Positions 36,694 to 44,788 of a DNA stretch of 64,000 bases are shown in pieces. The position numbers and the translations under genes were made by a program. The notes below the pieces were generated by a model. It searched no databases and had not been told where the DNA came from. It saw only the letters and a list, made by a program, of their open reading frames with translations. Numbering within the stretch: the first letter of the stretch is position 1; the number at the start of each line of letters is the position of its first letter. The stretch lies in NCBI RefSeq assembly GCF_026624755.1, contig NZ_JAPMXC010000010.1, positions 331,054 to 395,053 of the forward strand, given 5' to 3'. This DNA is from Robbsia betulipollinis. GTDB taxonomy: Bacteria; Pseudomonadota; Gammaproteobacteria; Burkholderiales; Burkholderiaceae.

Positions 36694-37035
36694 GCCAAGC
36701 AGCAGGTCCTTCTCCTTTCGCACGCCGCCATCGATACCGTGGCCCTGCGCCGCCATGCAAACCTTCAAGCCGTGCGCATGGGGCATGGCGGACCTGACCA
36801 GATTGAAACATTAGCCGCGGTACTGCTGCTGGTTGGCACGCTCGCCGACGCGGGTAACGGTGACTTGGCGCAAGACATTGACGAAACGGCGAAAACGGCA
36901 TTGACCGACGCCGTGAGGCGGGGCAATCTCGAGGCGCGATGGGAGATCGATGCCGCCGGCCTTGATGCACTTGTCGCCGCCTCGAGCCCGAGCCAGCGCG
37001 GCTGCCTCACCCGACTCCCGAGCCCGTGCCGGTGA
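36694..37035 (+). CDS. Small protein of unknown function, 5' end uncertain
   Basis: The frame is protein-like from about VALRRHANLQAVRMGHGG to the end (AGLDALVAASSPSQRG). Its helical pattern recalls the short orphan proteins carried on Burkholderiales plasmids and phages that begin with LRIKNHQAL-type helices. The upstream part of the frame is not convincing and no start codon with a ribosome site stands out. It is either a truncated gene or one with an unusual start. No function is proposed. Confidence 0.3.
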   Translation, partial: AKQQVLLLSHAAIDTVALRRHANLQAVRMGHGGPDQIETLAAVLLLVGTLADAGNGDLAQDIDETAKTALTDAVRRGNLEARWEIDAAGLDALVAASSPSQRGCLTRLPSPCR

Positions 37036-37041
37036 TGATGT

Positions 37042-37473
37042 TCAGGGCGTGTCGCCCCCGCCCACGCTGCGGTACGACAAACGGGCGACCACATCGAGCA
37101 GAAAGCCGAGCGCGCCGATCACGACGATTACCGCCGTCAATTCCGAATACGCGAGCTGGTCGCGCGCGTCCAGGACCAGATAGCCGAGTTCCGCGTTGAC
37201 GCCCAGCATCTCGGCGGGAACCAGCACGATCCATGGAATGCGGATCGCCAAGCGTACGCCGGTAAGCACGTGCAAGGCGATACCCGGCGCATGGATATGC
37301 CAGAGCATCTTCCAGCGGCTGGCTGGAAGGCTCTCGCCGGGTTGTACCCAGCGCCCGTCTATGCGCGAGACACCGGTCGCGGTGCCCGTCACGAGGGGCC
37401 ATACTGCCGCGAACAAGAGCAGGGAATACACCGCGCGATTGCCGATGCCCACCGACATGACCACGATCGGCAT
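37042..37473 (-). pseudogene. ABC transporter permease (SsuC/TauC/NrtB type), C-terminal fragment
   Basis: 143 codons of a BPD_transp_1 permease. GVSRIDGRWVQPGESL, WKMLWHIHAPGIALHVLTGV and RIPWIVLVPAEMLG match the EAA loop and following helix of nitrate/sulfonate/taurine permeases. The N-terminal half with the first helices is missing; the frame begins with MPIVVMSVGIGNRAVYSLLL inside what should be the third or fourth helix. No ATPase or binding protein accompanies it. It is a remnant. Confidence 0.7.
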
Positions 37474-37610
37474 TCAAGACAACGGCGAAACCATCCGCAG
37501 GCCGGTCCGTCGGAGGGCCACGGCACCGTGGATTTTTTACGTTCGCTTTCCCTGCCTGTACCGCGCTGTCGATCTTGCTGCGGTCGTTACCTACCCAAAA
37601 GCAAATATCG

Positions 37611-39170
37611 TTATCCTCGTTGCGGCAATTGAAACACCGACATGGTCTGTACGAGGGACTGCGCTTGATTCAGCAGACTCTGAGCTGCCGCGGCGCTTTG
37701 CTCCACCAGGGCGGCGTTCTGCTGGGTGGTGGCATCCATGCTCTCGACCGCCTGCCGTACCTGTCCTACGCCTGCCTGCTGCTCGGAACTGGCGGTGCTG
37801 ATCTCGCCCAGAATCACGGCGAGCCCCTCGTTCGAGGCGATGATGTTTTTCATCGTCGAGCCGGCTTGCTCCACCAGTTCGGATCCCTCCCTTACCCGCA
37901 ACGCGCTGGTGGATATCAGATCCTTGATTTCCCTCGCGGCGATGGCGCTGCGTTGCGCCAACGTCCGCACTTCGCCGGCCACCACCGCGAATCCCCGTCC
38001 CTGTTCGCCCGCTCGCGCCGCCTCGACGGCGGCGTTGAGGGCCAGGATGTTCGTCTGGAATGCGATCCCGTCGATCACCCCGATGATGTCCGTGATCTTG
38101 CGGGAGTTGTCGTGGATGCTCGCCATGGTGGTGACGACCTTGTCCACGATACCGCCGCCGCTCATTGCAATGCCTCGAGCGTCGTCCGCCATTTTGTTCG
38201 CCTGCTGGGCGTTATCGGTGTTGCGTTGCACCGCCGAATGTAATTCATCCATGGATGCCGACGTTTCCTGGAGCGCGCTCGCCTGTTCCTCGGTTCGGCT
38301 CGCCAGATCGTTGTTGCCCTGGGCAATTTGCATGGACGCCGCGGAGACGTTTTCGGCATTCCGCCGCACCTGGTCGGCCAGGCCCGAAAGCGAATCCTGT
38401 ACGGTCTGCATGGCGCGAAAGACCGGGCTGAACTCGTCCTGCGCCATATCGTTCACGGCGATGGTGAAGTTTCCATCGCGCATGCGAGCGGCCACGTCCT
38501 GGAGCGCGTTGGCTCGCGCATGGAGTTGCCGGGTCGTGTTCCAGGAGAAGAGGAAAAGGCTCAGGGCGATCAGCATGACGATCACGGTCAGCTGCGTCCG
38601 GATGCGGCCCGCGTCCGCCTGGATATCCGTCACCGAGGCGGTCAGCAATGCTTTTTGACCGTTTCTTTCTTTATCGAGCCATTGGCTCATCGCGTGCATG
38701 CCCGGCAACGTTGTCGTGCGCAGCGATTGATAGCCCGCTTCCGCATCGCTTTTCGCCGCAAGCGCGACCGTGGCGTCCATCGGTGGCCATGCCCGCGCCT
38801 CGAGGTCATTCCACTGCGAGAACTGACGTTTTTCGTCCTCGGTCTGGAGGTTACGCTCGAACGACGCATCGTTCTGCGCGATGACCTGGCGCTGTTTGGC
38901 GATGTCGGCGATCGCCGCGTCGCGATTCTCGGGATTGGCCTTGGCGAGCAAGGCTTCGCGTATGTCCATACGCACGCGCATGATCGCGGTTTCCGTGGAG
39001 CCGATCAGTCCAAGCTGCTCGACGCGAACCCGCCCGGCCACCTGCGCCAGTTCCGCCACGTTGGTTAGCTGGGACCAGGTGAATGCCGCTACGACGCAAA
39101 GACCGGCGATGAGCGCGAGCGAGACGCCGTAAAGACGTTGCGCCAGACTGAGTCTGTTTAAAGAAAACAT
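37611..39170 (-). CDS. Methyl-accepting chemotaxis protein
   Basis: 519 aa from [18 protein letters not shown]. Helix 1 is [16 protein letters not shown], then a periplasmic four-helix bundle (about 35-190), helix 2 ([15 protein letters not shown]), HAMP and a long coiled coil. The tip is [20 protein letters not shown] with [19 protein letters not shown]. It ends [10 protein letters not shown] with no CheR-tethering pentapeptide. It is of the same class as the receptor at 13615-15168 but clearly different in the sensor, so it is not a recent duplicate. The ligand is unknown. Confidence 0.93.
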   Translation of the reverse strand: MFSLNRLSLAQRLYGVSLALIAGLCVVAAFTWSQLTNVAELAQVAGRVRVEQLGLIGSTETAIMRVRMDIREALLAKANPENRDAAIADIAKQRQVIAQNDASFERNLQTEDEKRQFSQWNDLEARAWPPMDATVALAAKSDAEAGYQSLRTTTLPGMHAMSQWLDKERNGQKALLTASVTDIQADAGRIRTQLTVIVMLIALSLFLFSWNTTRQLHARANALQDVAARMRDGNFTIAVNDMAQDEFSPVFRAMQTVQDSLSGLADQVRRNAENVSAASMQIAQGNNDLASRTEEQASALQETSASMDELHSAVQRNTDNAQQANKMADDARGIAMSGGGIVDKVVTTMASIHDNSRKITDIIGVIDGIAFQTNILALNAAVEAARAGEQGRGFAVVAGEVRTLAQRSAIAAREIKDLISTSALRVREGSELVEQAGSTMKNIIASNEGLAVILGEISTASSEQQAGVGQVRQAVESMDATTQQNAALVEQSAAAAQSLLNQAQSLVQTMSVFQLPQRG

Positions 39171-39492
39171 TGTATTCCGGTCCCAGATTTTGATATGCGA
39201 TGAAAAGTAAACGGCACATCCAGGGATAACTTTAGAGCGGCCCATGCAGGATGCGCGACGACCCTGCAAGTAACGATGGCGTGGTCGCCGGGCGCGGCGG
39301 CGGCGATCGGGTGGTGGCGCGGCGGCCGGACATCGGTCTCTGACGCATCGCGCGATGCAGCGAGGAGAATTCGAGAAACCAGCCGCAGTTTCACCGCCGG
39401 CACCGTTTGCGCGGGCGGGCGGGATGCGCTATCCCGAAAACAGTCCTACGGCACAACGGTAGTCGGCGCCGCTTAGATCCGATCGAAATCCA

Positions 39493-39507
39493 TAGACGAC
39501 CGGTCTA
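39493..39507. promoter_or_regulatory. NemR-type operator, first copy
   Basis: TAGACGACCGGTCTA, a 15-bp near-palindrome (TAGAC...GTCTA) 22 nt before the TetR-family gene. The same 15 bases recur before the DJ-1 gene at 40190-40204. It resembles the TAGACC..GGTCTA operator of NemR-type repressors; autoregulation is expected. Confidence 0.8.
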
Positions 39508-39528
39508 ATTCTTGATATAGTGCGTTTC

Positions 39529-40134
39529 ATGAACTCACATACCGCCCACGAGAATTCCGAGGTACGGCAAAACATCCTCGATACCGGCCAGCGCATCATG
39601 GCGGGCAAGGGATTTTCCGCGGTCGGGCTCAATGAGATCCTGACGACGGCCGGCGTACCGAAAGGGTCGTTCTACCATTACTTCAATTCGAAAGATGCAT
39701 TTGGCGAGGCATTGCTGGAGCGTTACTTCTCGGAGTACCTGGCCGAATTCGACGCCACGCTCCGGAAGCCGGGTGCGACGACGGCGCAGCGCCTGATGAT
39801 TTATTGGCAGCAATGGCAGGATAACCAGTCGTTTCTCGACTGCCAGGGCAAGTGCCTCGCCGTGAAGCTGGCGGCGGAGGTGGCGGACCTTTCCGAATCG
39901 ATGCGATCGGTCCTGAAACGCGGCACGTCGGGCATCGTTGGCCGGATAGCGGGGGCGATCGACGCGGGCATCGAGGATGGATCGTTGTCAGTGAGCCATG
40001 ATCCGGCGGCGGTCGCGCAAAGCCTTTATCAACTCTGGGTGGGCGCGAGCGTGATGGTGAAGATCGTTCGAAATACGGAACCGTTCGGGACCGCGATGAT
40101 CACGACGCGTGAGATGCTCCATCTCGCTTCCTGA
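39529..40134 (+). CDS. TetR-family regulator, NemR-like
   Basis: 201 aa from ATG MNSHTAHENS (an in-frame ATG three codons earlier is possible). The TetR helix-turn-helix is GFSAVGLNEILTTAGVPKGS, then FYHYFNSKDAFG. The ligand domain has C105 and C109 in DCQGKCLAVKLAAE, at the place of the redox- and electrophile-sensing Cys of NemR (C106 in E. coli). NemR releases DNA after modification by N-ethylmaleimide, methylglyoxal, quinones or hypochlorite. Identical operators before this gene and the following DJ-1 gene support a two-gene regulon. Confidence 0.8.
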   Translation: MNSHTAHENSEVRQNILDTGQRIMAGKGFSAVGLNEILTTAGVPKGSFYHYFNSKDAFGEALLERYFSEYLAEFDATLRKPGATTAQRLMIYWQQWQDNQSFLDCQGKCLAVKLAAEVADLSESMRSVLKRGTSGIVGRIAGAIDAGIEDGSLSVSHDPAAVAQSLYQLWVGASVMVKIVRNTEPFGTAMITTREMLHLAS

Positions 40135-40189
40135 ACGGGAACGGGTTTCCTCCGCACTTCGTAAAGAGGTGTTTTTTGTGACAAAAATA

Positions 40190-40204
40190 TAGACGACCGG
40201 TCTA
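40190..40204. promoter_or_regulatory. NemR-type operator, second copy
   Basis: Identical 15-mer TAGACGACCGGTCTA, 34 nt before the DJ-1/PfpI gene. Exact repetition of the operator within 700 bp, each copy just ahead of a start codon, strongly suggests shared control. Confidence 0.82.
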
Positions 40205-40238
40205 ATATTTAAAATACATTGCATTCAGGAGCAACGAA

Positions 40239-40922
40239 ATGAAAGTCCTCATGGTGTTAACCTCGCACGATCAACTGGGTGATACCGGCCGCAAGACGGG
40301 CTTCTGGCTGGAAGAACTGGCCGCGCCGTACTATGCATTCAAGGATGCAGGCGCCGAAGTCGTGCTGGCCTCGCCCAAGGGCGGCCAACCGCCGCTCGAC
40401 CCGAAAAGCAACGAACCGGGCTTTCAGACCGAACTGACCCATCGCTTCGAGGCGGATGCCGCAGCGAACGCGCAACTCGCCGGCACCGTGCGCCTGGAGA
40501 GCGTTTCGCAGGCGGACTTCGACACCGTTTTCTATCCGGGCGGTCATGGCCCGCTGTGGGATCTCACCGCAGACCCGCACTCGATTGCGTTGATTCAAGC
40601 CTTCATTGCCGCGAACAAGCCGGTCGCGCTGGTCTGCCATGCGCCCGGCGTGCTGCGTCATGTCAAAACGTCCGCCGGCAGACCGCTCGTGGAGGGCAGG
40701 CAGGTCACGGGCTTTGCGAATACGGAGGAAGCGGGCGTGGGCTTGAGCGAGATTGTTCCGTACCTGGTCGAAGACGTGCTGAAGGAAAACGGCGGCATCT
40801 ATTCCAAGGGGGAAGATTGGGGACCTCATGTCGTGAGGGACGGGCTCCTGATCACGGGACAAAACCCGGCGTCGTCGGCGCTCGCCGCGGCCCGCCTGCT
40901 GGCGCAGCTTGCTTCGCGGTAG
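40239..40922 (+). CDS. DJ-1/PfpI family protein, Hsp31-like (glyoxalase III type)
   Basis: 227 aa. The nucleophile elbow is VALVCHAPGVL with C133 and H134; E25 in GFWLEELAAPY supplies the conserved acid, and YPGGHGPLWDL is the family glycine loop. Hsp31/glyoxalase III proteins turn methylglyoxal into lactate without cofactors and protect proteins from glycation. Control by a NemR-like repressor fits, since electrophiles such as methylglyoxal would switch it on. It is a single gene with ribosome site AGGAGCAACGA. Confidence 0.87.
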   Translation: MKVLMVLTSHDQLGDTGRKTGFWLEELAAPYYAFKDAGAEVVLASPKGGQPPLDPKSNEPGFQTELTHRFEADAAANAQLAGTVRLESVSQADFDTVFYPGGHGPLWDLTADPHSIALIQAFIAANKPVALVCHAPGVLRHVKTSAGRPLVEGRQVTGFANTEEAGVGLSEIVPYLVEDVLKENGGIYSKGEDWGPHVVRDGLLITGQNPASSALAAARLLAQLASR

Positions 40923-41149
40923 CGGCATGCGCCGAATCGACGCCTCGCTCATGCGGTGGCGCTGCCGCTGACGCGATGCTCCGACGCCGGCGCCGCCGCG
41001 TTCGCCAATGCGGTGTTCGATGCAACGGGCAGGCGGATCCGGCGCTTGCCGGTTCGGCGCGAGGATTTCGTGCAACGGGTATCTGCCCCGTTACGTCGAG
41101 CCCGGGCAGCGGGTCGGGAACGGCGCGCGCGCATTTCCGCCGAACGCGT

Positions 41150-41713
41150 TCACGACTCCCGCGGCTGCGAGGGCTGCATTTCGATATCCGACGATGCCGG
41201 CGCCTTCGCGCCAGCATACCCTCTACCCACGGCCGCGACACCGATCCCGACGGCACCCATGCCCGCCACGAAGGCCGCGGTCCCCAAGCTATCGGACGCC
41301 GGACCCTCGAACGCCGCACGTGTGAACAGACCCGTGACGGTGAGGGCGGTTCCCGCTGCTGTCGATAGCGCCCCGCCGACCATCAGTTGCCGTTCCGACA
41401 AGCGCGCGTGCGGTTGCGCCGGCGCGGCGGGCCCGGCCCGATCGGTCGATGGGGCGCGCGCCATCGACCGGGGCGTGCCCTGCCACTGACCGTGTAACTG
41501 CTCCAGGTTCACACGGGGAAGCGCCGCGTGCGGGGGATTCGGCGTGGATCCGGGTGCTCGTTCACGCGGCGCGATACCGGCAAGCTCGCCAGTCGATCGG
41601 TTCGACGGTGATCCGGATCGGGGCGCGCGCGACGCGTCGGGACCGGACGCGGGCTCCCGCGGTGTTGCCGCGGGACTATGGAGGGCGCTATCGGGAAGTC
41701 GAACAGAACGCAT
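41150..41713 (-). CDS. Candidate type III effector, 187 aa, with two-helix hydrophobic hairpin
   Basis: The first 110 residues are Pro/Ser/Ala/Arg-rich and disordered-looking (MRSVRLPDSALHSPAATPRE). Two hydrophobic segments follow (MVGGALSTAAGTALTVTGLF, and LGTAAFVAGMGAVGIGVAAV), then a short polar tail. A perfect hrp_II box lies 76 nt upstream. This is a small membrane-targeted type III substrate by layout. No similarity to a known family is recognised. Being short and of low complexity, the translation should be treated with some care. Confidence 0.5.
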   Translation of the reverse strand: MRSVRLPDSALHSPAATPREPASGPDASRAPRSGSPSNRSTGELAGIAPRERAPGSTPNPPHAALPRVNLEQLHGQWQGTPRSMARAPSTDRAGPAAPAQPHARLSERQLMVGGALSTAAGTALTVTGLFTRAAFEGPASDSLGTAAFVAGMGAVGIGVAAVGRGYAGAKAPASSDIEMQPSQPRES

Positions 41714-41789
41714 CGGAAATCATCCAGGTTGTGGCGGGCGTTGGTAAACACGCATTGACGTCGGTTCCTGGATGCTAATGGCGGCGGTG

Positions 41790-41813
41790 CGAAAAGCCGT
41801 GCCGTATGCCGAA
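41790..41813 (-). promoter_or_regulatory. hrp_II box (TTCG-N16-TTCG)
   Basis: Plus-strand CGAA at 41790-41793 and 41810-41813, 16 bases apart, 76 nt before the ATG of the 187-aa protein. No exact YANNNT at 30-32 nt. Confidence 0.62.
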
Positions 41814-41865
41814 GGCGTTCGGGTCAAAACGAAAATATCCCGGTGAACCGCCCGCTTCCCTGGGT

Positions 41866-43530
41866 TCACGTACGGCCGGTGGTCGAATGCGCGTCGAGGC
41901 GCCGGGACAGGAGGCGCACGAACGGCGTATCGCCCAGACCGTTCAGGGCCAAACGCATGTGGTGTCGTCTCGTCGATGTCGCGAAGGGCGAGCGGCCTTC
42001 GTCGTCTTCCGCGCAAAGAATGATCATTTTCACCCCATCGTCGACCGGCAGCGCCGAGATCGCATGCACGTAGGCCGTCGTCGCCTCCGGGTAGTGGTTC
42101 AGCAAGTGGAAAAAGAGCGGTACCCCTTCGGGATTGCAGGGAGCGATCACGGCCTGCAATCGATCCCGATCGACGCGGCGCGCGAATTCGCGCAGCTCCG
42201 GCTGGAGATCTCGCCAACTGCCCATGAGACGCGCCCGCAGCATCAGGTACATCGTTTGGGGCGTGAATTTCGCGGCGCCTTCCGGAAGGCGCCGCGCGAA
42301 ACGCGCGGTGTCGCGCGTGCGCGGTAGAGGACGGCCTTCGACCAACGCCTCGACCGCGTCCCGCTGGCAGCGGAACACGAGGATGCGCCGCTCGCCGTCG
42401 GGAAAGCTGTTTTCGTGGGCATCGGGATCCTCGTGGCCCGACTCCAGGCTCCAGCGTTCAACGTCCCGCGCGTCGCGCGTGCTGGCACGCGTTTGCAGAT
42501 AGCGGTTGTTCGGGTCATTCAGAAGACGCACGAATCGGGGCGTGCCGTCGGCCGCTTTTTTTGTTTTCAGCTCACAGGCAAGCGCATGGGTCGGCGTGAT
42601 GATGCCGTAAAACGCGTGCGGCTCGGCGGAACCTCTCCGGCTTTCTTCGTGGAGGCGATCGAACTCACGCCGGGTGAACGCCGGCCAGTCGCATGCATCG
42701 ATGATCTCGATATCGTTCGACACGCCCGCGAGATCCGAGAGGCCGTGCCTGAACCCGTCGGGAATCTCGCGCTGCACCCTGTCGGGGGCGAAGACGCCGG
42801 CATCGAACCGGGGAAGCGTCCGTACGCCGGCGCCGAGGTCGCGCATCCGCGCGCGCGAGGCTTCGTGCTGCAAACGGCACCAGATCCAATAGGCCGCCAG
42901 ACTATTGCAGCGCAACGGTTGGCCACGCTGGAATGTCAATTCGAGGTTGTTGATATTGGTGCCAAGATCGTGTCGTATGCCTACATAGGGAAAGCGCTTC
43001 AAAAGTTCGTCGAAGGCGGGGCTTTTGAAGCGAAAGGCCTGGTGAAGCAGGCTCAACGCAACTTGCTCGTCATCGCCGCTGTCGAAGTCCTCGCGGCGCT
43101 GCGAGAGCTCGTGCAGCCAGTCGTCGGGAACGAGCAGGGCGATGGCACAGGCCATGTCCAGACGGTCGTCGCGCACCGAGCGCTCCCACAGCGCGACGAT
43201 CGTTCCGCGTTCCAGCGGAATCGTCGACGCCTCGACGAGACGTTCGCGTACGGCGACGAGGTCGTTCGCGATCAGCGCTTGCGCCAGCGGCGAGATCGGC
43301 TCTCGGGAGGAGCCCGCTGCGGCGAGCGCGCGCGCCACGATGCGCGAGGTGGCGGCGCCACGCGGAACCCACGACGGACCCGCGGTGCGCCTCGGAAGCG
43401 ACGGCCCTGCTTCGCCCGCCCCGATCCGAGCACGTTTTCCCTGCCGGGCGGGGCCCGCATCGTCTGCCGCCGGATCCGAAGGACCGGGCGCGAGCGGGTG
43501 CTTGGGGCCAGTGTCATGGGGTATGCGCAT
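41866..43530 (-). CDS. Candidate type III effector, EspL/ShET2-like cysteine protease
   Basis: 554 aa from ATG MRIPHDTGPKHP; the frame is open 19 codons further. It has a disordered N-terminus of about 75 residues, then a helical part. The ShET2/EspL pattern follows: C208 in PLRCNSLAAYW, H315 in TPTHALACELK and D339 in LLNDPNNRYLQTR. The H-D spacing of 24 is close to that in EspL (H131, D153). The C-terminal part (NPEGVPLFFHLLNHYPEATT) reads like the ankyrin-type repeats of this family. EspL cuts host RHIM-domain proteins; this target would differ. No perfect hrp_II box is found within 100 nt, unlike the other candidates, but its first residues match the hrp-box gene at 16691-17635. Confidence 0.55.
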   Translation of the reverse strand: MRIPHDTGPKHPLAPGPSDPAADDAGPARQGKRARIGAGEAGPSLPRRTAGPSWVPRGAATSRIVARALAAAGSSREPISPLAQALIANDLVAVRERLVEASTIPLERGTIVALWERSVRDDRLDMACAIALLVPDDWLHELSQRREDFDSGDDEQVALSLLHQAFRFKSPAFDELLKRFPYVGIRHDLGTNINNLELTFQRGQPLRCNSLAAYWIWCRLQHEASRARMRDLGAGVRTLPRFDAGVFAPDRVQREIPDGFRHGLSDLAGVSNDIEIIDACDWPAFTRREFDRLHEESRRGSAEPHAFYGIITPTHALACELKTKKAADGTPRFVRLLNDPNNRYLQTRASTRDARDVERWSLESGHEDPDAHENSFPDGERRILVFRCQRDAVEALVEGRPLPRTRDTARFARRLPEGAAKFTPQTMYLMLRARLMGSWRDLQPELREFARRVDRDRLQAVIAPCNPEGVPLFFHLLNHYPEATTAYVHAISALPVDDGVKMIILCAEDDEGRSPFATSTRRHHMRLALNGLGDTPFVRLLSRRLDAHSTTGRT

Positions 43531-43617
43531 CGAGCGTCCCGGAAGCTTAAAAACGCAATTTAACACGCTTACCGGACGTCTTTTCAACCGCTCATCGCGG
43601 GCCGGTGCGCCCCCGAT

Positions 43618-44001
43618 TCACGGGCGGCGGGCATCGACCAACCTGGGATCCGTTGGCGCGCCCGACGCCCGATGCAGCAAAGCAAGCGCCGCGGCGCAGT
43701 AGCCGAGTGCGCCCGCGACGAACAGCGCGGCGGCCATCCACCCACGCAAAAACAAAGCGCAGGACGCCAGCAACGGCAGCGCCTGCATGGCATGCACCCC
43801 CAGAAAGTGCGCGATCCGAACCGGCCCGCCCGCGATGCGCCATCCGAGGATCGGCAGGATCAGGTCGGCCGGCGCAGCCGTTCCCAGCGCGAACCGTCCC
43901 ATGCGCGCACCCGTGAGCGCGCTCAGCGCGAGCGTGAGCACGAGGCCGCCGACGATTGCGGCGATCATCAGCGGCGCGGCGCGGCGCCGGGGCGGGGCCA
44001 T
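43618..44001 (-). CDS. Membrane protein, C-terminal half of a split gene
   Basis: 127 codons with three hydrophobic segments (AAIVGGLVLTLALSAL; an APADLILPILGW stretch; CALFLRGWMAAALFVAGAL) and the block RIAHFLGVHAMQALPLLA. It overlaps the preceding frame (43968-44456) by 34 nt. Together they look like one protein of about 285 aa cut by a frameshift in a GC-only run (about 43970-44000). Whether it is a real mutation, a read error or two true overlapping genes cannot be told here. Confidence 0.5.
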   Translation of the reverse strand: MAPPRRRAAPLMIAAIVGGLVLTLALSALTGARMGRFALGTAAPADLILPILGWRIAGGPVRIAHFLGVHAMQALPLLASCALFLRGWMAAALFVAGALGYCAAALALLHRASGAPTDPRLVDARRP

Positions 44002-44456
44002 CGCGCGACCTCCCAGGCCAGGGGCAAAAGCATGCCGACGAACAGGATCACCATGATCCCCATCGTTGCCGAGATCGCGGCATCCATGGGCGTGGAGGTG
44101 TTGAAGTGAGAGCGCCGTCCCCGCGCCGCCTGCAGCACGATGCAGAGAAGTTCGACGGCCGCGCCCCCCAGCAATCCGAGCGTCGCGGCCCGCACGGGAA
44201 ACGACGTGAGCCGTTCGGCGCGAACGTAGCCCAGCATCCAGGAGACGGTGAGAAGATAGACCCCGATCGACAGCGCGAACTTGATCGGTTTGATCGCCAC
44301 CATCTCGCGGTGAATGAGCCGGTGATCAAGCATCGCCCACACCATGCCCACCGGCACCAGGGCGAGCGCGGCGAGACCGGCGATCGTCAGGGAAGGCTGG
44401 GCGAACCAGCGACCGGCGTTCACGAGCGAGACCGCCCATGGCGATGCGTCGGTCAT
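43968..44456 (-). CDS. Membrane protein, N-terminal half of a split gene
   Basis: 162 codons with four hydrophobic segments. The block IKPIKFALSIGVYLLTVSWM and GRRSHFNTSTPMDAAISATM are strongly patterned and resemble a family of uncharacterised bacterial membrane proteins of about 280-300 aa. In those, the SHFN segment is followed directly by a part like the next frame (HFLGVHAMQ). The present frame ends in a GC-rich stretch (RWPRPGAAPRR) where similarity seems to break. The function is unknown. Confidence 0.55.
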   Translation of the reverse strand: MTDASPWAVSLVNAGRWFAQPSLTIAGLAALALVPVGMVWAMLDHRLIHREMVAIKPIKFALSIGVYLLTVSWMLGYVRAERLTSFPVRAATLGLLGGAAVELLCIVLQAARGRRSHFNTSTPMDAAISATMGIMVILFVGMLLPLAWEVARWPRPGAAPRR

Positions 44457-44788
44457 GCCGCACCCGCGTATCGGCGATGGGCTCGCGCGGACGGCACCCT
44501 TCGTTTTCGTGACGATATTGAGACGGGGGGCTCATTCATCGCATATCTTTTGTGGTCCTCATGCCGACAGAATAGACCATCGTCGATGGACGATTCTATC
44601 GCCATTCGTCCGTCAATCCATCGCATCGTCCATGCCCGCCGATCCCTTTCCGAGATGCTGGCGCCGCCCGGACCCGCGCGTTCGCGGAATCCCTCCGGTT
44701 TGTTTCGCACCCATCGGACGGAGTGCCGAACCGCCTCGTCGAGGAGCAACTGGTCGATGGTCGCGTACACGCGTTCGCCGGCTCCATT
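44457..44788. other. Intergenic stretch, 332 bp
   Basis: Lies between the start of the membrane protein and the end of the molybdenum-enzyme operon. Open frames here are mirrors of each other. A short direct repeat (CGTCGATGGACG) at about 44580 and AT-rich bases around 44540 could belong to the membrane-protein promoter. Nothing else is seen. Confidence 0.4.

Noticed and set aside
43530-43640. hrp_II box before the EspL-like gene
   Set aside because: No CGAA-N16-CGAA in the 110 bases upstream; an imperfect pair had the wrong spacing.
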